Positions 59,501 to 64,000 of a DNA stretch of 64,000 bases are shown here, piece by piece. The notes under the pieces are model-generated. The model made no database searches. It was not told the DNA's origin and was given only the letters and a program-made list of their open reading frames with translations. Numbering within the stretch: the first letter of the stretch is position 1; every line of letters starts with the position of its first letter. The DNA lies in NCBI GenBank assembly GCA_003023195.1, contig PXRX01000040.1:1-64000 (forward strand). Direction: 5' to 3'. A program made the position numbers and the translations under genes. This DNA comes from Halobacteriales archaeon QS_8_69_26 (GTDB lineage Archaea; Halobacteriota; Halobacteria; Halobacteriales; SW-7-71-33).

Positions 59501-60019
59501 TCAGGGCCCGCCCACCCGTTCGATCGAGGGGAGCGAGTCGTCGATCTCGCTCCCCTTCCGGGACGAGATGACGACCCGGTTTCGCTCGCCGTCGTCCCAG
59601 CCGATCCGGAAGGTCGTGTCCTCTATCTCGGGGTCGGAGTTGGGAGGGTCGACGTCCACCGAGTCCTGCGCCTTGACGTCCTCGCCGCCGTCACCCAGGT
59701 CCCGCCACGGGAGGCGCTTGGCCGGTCCGGGAGAGCCCGAGGCCTCCTGGACGGGGACGTCCGCGGTCACGTACAGTTCGTCGTTCGGGATCGCGTCACC
59801 GGCGACGTGGCGGATCAGCACTTCGTCGGGGTTCCCCACCGATCCCTCCTTGATCCGTTCGTACTCGAAACTCGCCTCGGGAGTCGGGTCACCGGCACCG
59901 AAGCCCAGCACGAAGGTTCCGACCACCGTCCCCAGTATCACCGGTATCGCCACCAGCAGGATCACCCCGATGACCGGCGACACCGCCCGCCGGTCGGTCA
60001 CGAGCCCCCGGGTATGCAT
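59501..60019 (-). CDS. Archaeal type IV pilin-like protein
   Basis: A 172-residue secreted pilin. The class III signal LVTDRRAVSPVIGVILLVAI places the prepilin-peptidase site just before AVSPVIGV, and the following hydrophobic stretch VILGTVVGTFVLGFG forms the filament core helix. The rest is an acidic beta-rich globular part with no Cys. Haloarchaeal pilins with this start mediate adhesion or act in signalling. The ATG at 60019 is preferred to 60028 because AATATTAT is centred 27 nt upstream. Confidence 0.83.
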   Translation of the reverse strand: MHTRGLVTDRRAVSPVIGVILLVAIPVILGTVVGTFVLGFGAGDPTPEASFEYERIKEGSVGNPDEVLIRHVAGDAIPNDELYVTADVPVQEASGSPGPAKRLPWRDLGDGGEDVKAQDSVDVDPPNSDPEIEDTTFRIGWDDGERNRVVISSRKGSEIDDSLPSIERVGGP

Positions 60020-60041
60020 TGCATCCATTGTGTCCGGAGAG

Positions 60042-60049
60042 AATATTAT
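60042..60049 (-). promoter_or_regulatory. TATA-like box of the pilin gene
   Basis: ATAATATT on the minus strand is centred about 27 nt before the ATG at 60019, and too close to the ATG at 60028. Confidence 0.5.
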
Positions 60050-60255
60050 GCCTCCGACTCGGGCACGGAAACAAAATAACCGTACATTGGGTTGCGGAAA
60101 CGAAGCCGGAACCTCTCTGAAGCGAGACGGATCCCCTCACCGAACGTTACGAAACCGGTGACTACCCGGTCGCGAAAACGTGGCCACGAGGGGCCGGGAG
60201 AACGGAGCAACGACGGGCGAAAAAACGGGCGAGGACCGGGGACGGCGGCTGGAAC

Positions 60256-61455
60256 CTAGAAGGTCGAGAGTTCGCCCTCGATCACCCGTTCGGTGATGGA
60301 GGTGACGTCGGCGAGTTCCCGGTCGATGATCGCCCGGATGTCGCCCTCGACGGACTCGAGGGGGACGTCGTCGGCGGTGACCACGTGGGCGTCGGCGACG
60401 TGTGGCCGGTCGATCGGCCGGCCGATCTGGCTCAACAGCCGGATCCGCAGGTCGCGGATCCCGTCGACCTCGTCGACGACTGCGTGTGCGATCTCGGTGC
60501 TGAGGAGGTTGTAGATCTTGCCGACGTGGTTGACGGGGTTCTTGCCGCTGGTGGCCTCCATGGACATCGACCGGTTGGGGGTGATCAGCCCGTTGGCGCG
60601 GTTGCCCCGGCCGACGGAGCCGTCGTCGCCCTGTTCGGCGCTCGTCCCGGTGACGGTCAGGTAGACCGACCCGTCCTCGTAGTCGTCGGCGGTGTTGACG
60701 TAGACGTCGACGTCGCGGTCGGTGTGGTCGTCGGCGACCCCGCGGACGAACTCGGCTATCTCGCCGATCACCGCGTCGTACTCGTCCAGGTCCGCGACGG
60801 ACTCGTCGACGATGGCGGCCGCGACCGTCAGGTCGATGTGGTCGTCCTCGCGCTTGCCCATGACCTTCACGTCGGGACCGAGCGCCGGGTTCCGATCGGC
60901 GAACTCGCTGTTGAGCCGTCGTTCGGTCTCGTGGACGATCCGCTCGGTCTCCGTGAGCGGCGCGTGACCGACCCCGAACGAGGTGTCGTTCGACATCGGG
61001 GCCCCGGAGTCACCGAACACGTCCTTCAGGTCGCCGCTCCCTTCCCCGAGGTTGACGTCGACGACCACGTCCGTCCCGAACTCCAGGCGCGGGACCGTCT
61101 CGTCCAGGTACTCGCGGGCGGCCTCCAGGGCGACCGTCTCGGTGGGGATCTTCGTCCCCTCGTAGCTCCTGGTGGCGCGGCCGACCAGGTAGATGTGGAT
61201 CGGCGAGACCACCTCGCCACCCCCGTAGGCGGGGTTGGCCTCGCCGGCGACCAGCTGGGACTCGTCGGTGTTGAAGTGCAGGTAGGTGCCCAGCCGGGAG
61301 CGGTACTCCTGGGCCAGCGCCCGCGACACCGACTCCGCGATCCCGTCACAGATGGAGTCGGGATGGCCGATCCCCTTTCGCTCGACGATCTCGACCTCCT
61401 GGTCCTCGACGGCCCGGCGGTCGATCGGCTCGACCCGGATGTTGCGGTCAGTCAT
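60256..61455 (-). CDS. mat: Archaeal S-adenosylmethionine synthetase
   Basis: A 399-residue cytoplasmic enzyme making S-adenosylmethionine from methionine and ATP. It belongs to the archaeal type, distinct from bacterial Met[25 protein letters not shown] near residues 25-48, [83 protein letters not shown], and a conserved C-terminus. The length is standard. A TATA-like GTTATAGA is centred 30 nt upstream of the ATG. The pilin and CYTH genes beside it are unrelated. Confidence 0.94.
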   Translation of the reverse strand: MTDRNIRVEPIDRRAVEDQEVEIVERKGIGHPDSICDGIAESVSRALAQEYRSRLGTYLHFNTDESQLVAGEANPAYGGGEVVSPIHIYLVGRATRSYEGTKIPTETVALEAAREYLDETVPRLEFGTDVVVDVNLGEGSGDLKDVFGDSGAPMSNDTSFGVGHAPLTETERIVHETERRLNSEFADRNPALGPDVKVMGKREDDHIDLTVAAAIVDESVADLDEYDAVIGEIAEFVRGVADDHTDRDVDVYVNTADDYEDGSVYLTVTGTSAEQGDDGSVGRGNRANGLITPNRSMSMEATSGKNPVNHVGKIYNLLSTEIAHAVVDEVDGIRDLRIRLLSQIGRPIDRPHVADAHVVTADDVPLESVEGDIRAIIDRELADVTSITERVIEGELSTF

Positions 61456-61556
61456 CGCGGCAACTTTCTCGTCGCCACGTTCTATAACTTGCGGAAACCC
61501 TTGCGGGCGTTATAATAACCGGGAAGCATTGGCCGCACGACGGCGTCCCGACTCCC

Positions 61557-62159
61557 TCACGACCGGCCGTCCAGGTCGTCGTCCGCGAGGAGCAGTTCGA
61601 GGTAGGCGTCGGTGATCCCGTCGTCGGGATCCAGCCCCAGGCGGTCGGCGAGGTCACGGACACCCTCCCGGGCCGCGTCTATCCGGTCCTCCGGGGCCTC
61701 CGTCTCGACCTCGACGAACTCGCCGAGCCCCCGGACGGCGTCGAGCGTCACCTCGTGGTCCTCGACGGCGTAGACCGTCCGCTCCTTGTGGACGGTCGCG
61801 ACGGCCCCGTAGCCCAGGCGGTCCAGCACCGTCGCCATGTCGTCGGGATCGACCGGCGTCTCGACCTCCTCGCGGGTCTTCGACCCGGCCCCGACCTTCG
61901 GCCCCTTGTAGGTGAGGAGCGCCGACCCGTCGGCGGACACTCCGTTCCCGTCGGGGGTCGCGTCGTCGCCGGAACCCGCCTCTAGCGGTTCCTCCCGGCG
62001 GATCCGGAGCGCCTCGTCCGTGTCGGCGAACGACCGGTCGGGCGCGTCGTAGTAGGTGTCGACCTGGCGGACCGCCCGGACCGGGTCGGCCCCCATCCCG
62101 ACCAGGCGCTCCCGGACCGGCGCGTGGTCGGCCCGGAGTTTCAGTTCGACCTCGAACAC
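61557..62159 (-). CDS. cyaB: CYTH-domain protein (class IV adenylate cyclase CyaB-like)
   Basis: A 200-residue protein of the CYTH superfamily. The signature EVELKL opens the protein, and the beta-tunnel residues appear in [64 protein letters not shown] and [10 protein letters not shown]. In archaea these enzymes hydrolyse triphosphates such as thiamine triphosphate or make cAMP, and which applies is not readable. GTG at 62159 starts the signature, with GCTTTTC 28 nt upstream. A Gly/Asp insert ([14 protein letters not shown]) widens one loop. Confidence 0.85.
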   Translation of the reverse strand: MFEVELKLRADHAPVRERLVGMGADPVRAVRQVDTYYDAPDRSFADTDEALRIRREEPLEAGSGDDATPDGNGVSADGSALLTYKGPKVGAGSKTREEVETPVDPDDMATVLDRLGYGAVATVHKERTVYAVEDHEVTLDAVRGLGEFVEVETEAPEDRIDAAREGVRDLADRLGLDPDDGITDAYLELLLADDDLDGRS

Positions 62160-62241
62160 GCCGGGGCGGACGACCCGCCCGGAGAAAAGCGTTCCCGATC
62201 CGGCGGGCGGGACCGTCTCGTCCCGCAGGGCCTGGCCGGCG

Positions 62242-62355
62242 TCACGCCCGGCCGTCCCGGTCCCGCAACCACTCCGGGAACCCGGGGAGTGACAGCCTCG
62301 TCGCGATGGCGTCGAACTCCCCCCAGGCGGCGGGCGGCCGCTTTCCTGCGATAGA
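62242..62355 (-). pseudogene. 3' remnant of an unidentified gene
   Basis: In frame after the HalOD1 stop codon the strand reads AAWGEFDAIATRLSLPGFPEWL then RDRDGRA and a stop. The sequence looks coding, with normal haloarchaeal codon use and a WGEFD...FPEWL pattern, but has no start. It is best read as the end of a gene whose front was replaced by the HalOD1-TrmB segment. Confidence 0.4.
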
Positions 62356-62688
62356 TTACCGTCCGTGGAAGTCTGCGTGGACGACCACCTCGCCGCTACC
62401 GTGAACGGTGACCTGCCGATCAGCAACGGGGAACGTCACGGTTACCTCGCCCGGCGTCGCCGAGGAGGCTTTCGACTGCACAAGTGCATCCAACGCGTCC
62501 GGGTCGACGGACTCGTACAGTGGTTCGAAGGCTGTTGCCTTTCGATCGAGAGCGACTGCGACCGTCTCGGCGACCGCTATCGGCGGGGGCGTAGCTGCCC
62601 AGTCGTACTGGGCGCGAACGGTCCCGTCCGCCCCCCTCTCCCTCACGGATTCGGTCCCGGCGGACGGTCGCTCCGGCTCGTCAGTCAT
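62356..62688 (-). CDS. HalOD1 output-domain protein
   Basis: A 110-residue protein with a HalOD1 domain: PIAVAETVAVALDRKATAFEPLYESVDPDALDALV, then VTVTFPVADRQVTVHGSGEVVVH. HalOD1 modules sit at the output end of haloarchaeal signalling proteins and also occur alone. A GGAGAGG sequence about 4-10 nt upstream of the ATG looks like a Shine-Dalgarno site, so this gene is probably translated from a leadered message, possibly shared with the TrmB gene 50 bp upstream. Codon use is less GC-rich than in most of the window. Confidence 0.78.
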   Translation of the reverse strand: MTDEPERPSAGTESVRERGADGTVRAQYDWAATPPPIAVAETVAVALDRKATAFEPLYESVDPDALDALVQSKASSATPGEVTVTFPVADRQVTVHGSGEVVVHADFHGR

Positions 62689-62738
62689 TGACCCTCTCCT
62701 TCGACGTTCGGTGCTGATTGGCTGTGTCGGTCATGGTT

Positions 62739-63539
62739 TTATGCGGGTGGTTCGGCGTCCTCCAGCTTCCACGTGAAGATGGCCCTCAGTACGACCACGA
62801 GACTGTTCGTCTCACCGGACCCCCAGATAGCGGTTTCCGACCGCGGGTCCGTCGGGGTCGAGTCTTCGCCATTGACGAGCACGCTCACGAGCGTCTGGGT
62901 CCCGTCGACCATCATCAGCCGACCCGCGGGCGTGTCCGACCAGACCCACAGTGAGTCGAACAGCTCCGCGCCGGGGATGTCCTCCTCGATTCGGTCCTGC
63001 ACGTCCGACGAGACTCCCCCGAGGCTGATCGTCACACCTCGCTCTGCGGCGGTGCCTAACGCGTCGATGACGTCGTCGGTGAGCAGGTCCTCGACGGTCA
63101 TGTAGACGATTTCGTCGTCCGCCCCCTGGACGAACTCCATCACGCGGTCGGTGACCGCTGGCTGCCCGTTGACCGTCCAGACACCCTGCTGTTCCTCGCT
63201 CCGGCTGGCCGGTTCGAGTTCCTCCAGTGCTCTCGAGAGGACCGAAAGCCGATAGTCCATCTCCTGTTCGAACATTCCGCGGGCGGTTTCGGACGAGATC
63301 GCCCAGAACTGCTTGGGCGAGGACTGCTGAACGTCGACCAGGCCTTGCTCGTGAAGCTCGTCGGTCGCGTCGTACACTCGGGTTCGAGGGACGTCCGAGA
63401 CCCCACTCACGTCTTTGGCCGTGCCCGTCCCGAGGCTCTTGAGTGCGACGAACGTCCGCGCGGCGTACGTACTGAGGCCGAACTGCTCGAGCTGCTCGAT
63501 CGCCGCCGAACGGGGGTCATCGGACGGATCGTCACTCAT
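62739..63539 (-). CDS. TrmB-family transcriptional regulator
   Basis: A 266-residue regulator. The N-terminal winged helix (AIEQLEQFGLSTYAARTFVALKSLGTGTAKDVSGVSDVPRTRVYDATDEL) is the TrmB DNA-binding domain. The middle is a short coiled coil (MDYRLSVLSRALEELEPASR), and the C-terminal part (GQPAVTDRVMEFVQGADDEIVYMTVEDLL, ITISLGG-like strand) is a PLD-like sensor of the family. The ligand is unknown. It is followed by the HalOD1 gene at 50 bp, and faces an AT-rich divergent spacer. Confidence 0.85.
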   Translation of the reverse strand: MSDDPSDDPRSAAIEQLEQFGLSTYAARTFVALKSLGTGTAKDVSGVSDVPRTRVYDATDELHEQGLVDVQQSSPKQFWAISSETARGMFEQEMDYRLSVLSRALEELEPASRSEEQQGVWTVNGQPAVTDRVMEFVQGADDEIVYMTVEDLLTDDVIDALGTAAERGVTISLGGVSSDVQDRIEEDIPGAELFDSLWVWSDTPAGRLMMVDGTQTLVSVLVNGEDSTPTDPRSETAIWGSGETNSLVVVLRAIFTWKLEDAEPPA

Positions 63540-63672
63540 TGTCCCGGGTTTCGGTGCTGTTGAAATCCGGCCACGGAAGGTGACCGGGTTCGGCACGCAT
63601 CGGGTTGTGGTTGGGACACACGTTCCGAGCCGCGTGCCGAGATGCAACTACGGCACCGACTCACATAATGTT

Positions 63673-63790
63673 TTTGTGATTAATTGAGTGAGGATTTGAA
63701 ATCCGGTTACGAATTACCGGGGTCTTTCGATTATCTCGTAATAGTATTTGTGATTATACGAGTTACAACTGAACTCGGGGGGTATAAAGC
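63673..63790. promoter_or_regulatory. AT-rich divergent control region with repeated TTTGTGATTA
   Basis: The decamer TTTGTGATTA occurs at 63673-63682 and 63747-63756. CTCGTA/TACGAG arms flank the second copy (about 63735-63762), and CCGGT...ACCGG arms span 63703-63720. The low G+C is striking against the surroundings. GGTATAAAGC at 63780-63789 is a strong TATA-like box for a plus-strand transcript. The sites may be targets of the adjacent TrmB protein. Confidence 0.5.
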
Positions 63791-63813
63791 GATCACGACG
63801 ACGGGGGTATCGG

Positions 63814-64000
63814 ATGGGTAGGTGTCGTGCAACGCTTCGTAGAGCAGTACTCCCAGCGACAGTGGTGGGGGAACTGTACGGTTGCGTATTGTTCGTCGCC
63901 TCAGTCTCTCACTGGCATCGTCCGGCACTGGACGGGGCGGAAGACCGGTCGATCAACATTTCAGTTCGACCGGCGTTTCGAGTGTGGGATCGACGTCGAG
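63814..64000 (+). CDS. Possible partial gene running off the window
   Basis: An open frame begins at the ATG 29 nt after GGTATAAAGC and stays open for 62 codons to the window end (MGRCRATLRRAVLPATVVGE, with one hydrophobic stretch). Codons such as AGA, AGG, CTT and GTA are unlike the rest of the window, so it is either foreign or not a gene. It is listed only because of the well-placed promoter. Confidence 0.25.
   Translation, partial: MGRCRATLRRAVLPATVVGELYGCVLFVASVSHWHRPALDGAEDRSINISVRPAFRVWDRRR

Noticed and set aside
63731-63928. A 65-codon minus-strand frame in the AT-rich end region
   Set aside because: It runs through repeated promoter-like sequence and has no family character or plausible promoter.
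1-64000. Insertion sequences or an intact provirus
   Set aside because: No transposase, integrase, terminase or capsid-like protein is seen. Only fragments beside tRNA-Tyr hint at a former element.

Overview
The window is chromosomal DNA of a halophilic archaeon (class Halobacteria). Base composition is very high in G+C, and the proteins are strongly acidic. There are many twin-arginine lipoproteins with an AGC lipobox. Many starts are leaderless, with a TATA-like box about 28 nt upstream of ATG or GTG. The gene content is typical of haloarchaea: FtsZ2, an RPA operon, archaeal S-adenosylmethionine synthetase, HalOD1, TrmB and FilR1 domains, and an archaeal pilin. There is no rRNA, CRISPR array or intact transposase. 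One tRNA gene (Tyr, GUA) is present.

Layout. 1-4.7 kb: serB, a MutS-family ATPase with an N-terminal HhH domain, and a PfkB sugar kinase. 4.8-8.9 kb: a single 1346-residue protein joining a winged helix, a FilR1-like domain, a P-loop NTPase and TPRs. 9.2-11.7 kb: two Tat lipoproteins sharing an almost identical signal-peptide DNA segment. 11.8-16.7 kb: a thiamine/iron-type ABC importer (binding protein, fused permease, ATPase). 17-24 kb: a coiled-coil protein, an AI-2E-type transporter, divergent rhodaneses (tssB/tssA) with a tandem repeat after tssA, and a SpoIIM-type membrane protein. 24-29.5 kb: two methyltransferases, a decaying regulator next to an FAD oxidase of different codon usage, and a conserved haloarchaeal protein with a vestigial duplicate of its 3' end. 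30-34.4 kb: a class II aldolase and a translationally coupled DUF4129/DUF58-type membrane operon. 34.5-38.8 kb: DUF192 and DUF3105 proteins, then a cluster of a zinc-ribbon RHH protein, a tiny RHH protein and ftsZ2, with a palindrome-rich control region. 39-40 kb: tRNA-Tyr followed by a graveyard of gene fragments. 40-43.6 kb: glmM and glmU for UDP-GlcNAc. 43.7-49.3 kb: a cupin, membrane proteins and a 1090-residue hyperacidic membrane protein. 49.5-53.5 kb: the rpa1-rpap1-rpe operon. 53.5-60 kb: membrane proteins, a lipoprotein pair of which one copy has lost its signal peptide, an SDR, a PIN toxin with a headless antitoxin remnant, acylphosphatase and a pilin. 60-62.2 kb: S-adenosylmethionine synthetase and a CYTH phosphatase/cyclase. 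62.2-64 kb: a lower-GC patch with HalOD1, a TrmB regulator and an AT-rich intergenic region.

Besides the genes, the window carries several unexplained sequence families. A dispersed intergenic element (copies near 1-254, 13053-13236, 29629-29905 and 44200-44345) has invariant flanks and a stem whose two arms change together between copies. A double motif TTACAGTAA-N2-TTAC(A/T)GTA occurs three times between genes with exact 11-bp spacing. GTAAGAC boxes crowd the region upstream of the RHH-ftsZ2 operon. These, and the large regulator-NTPase, are the strongest candidates for undescribed biology here.
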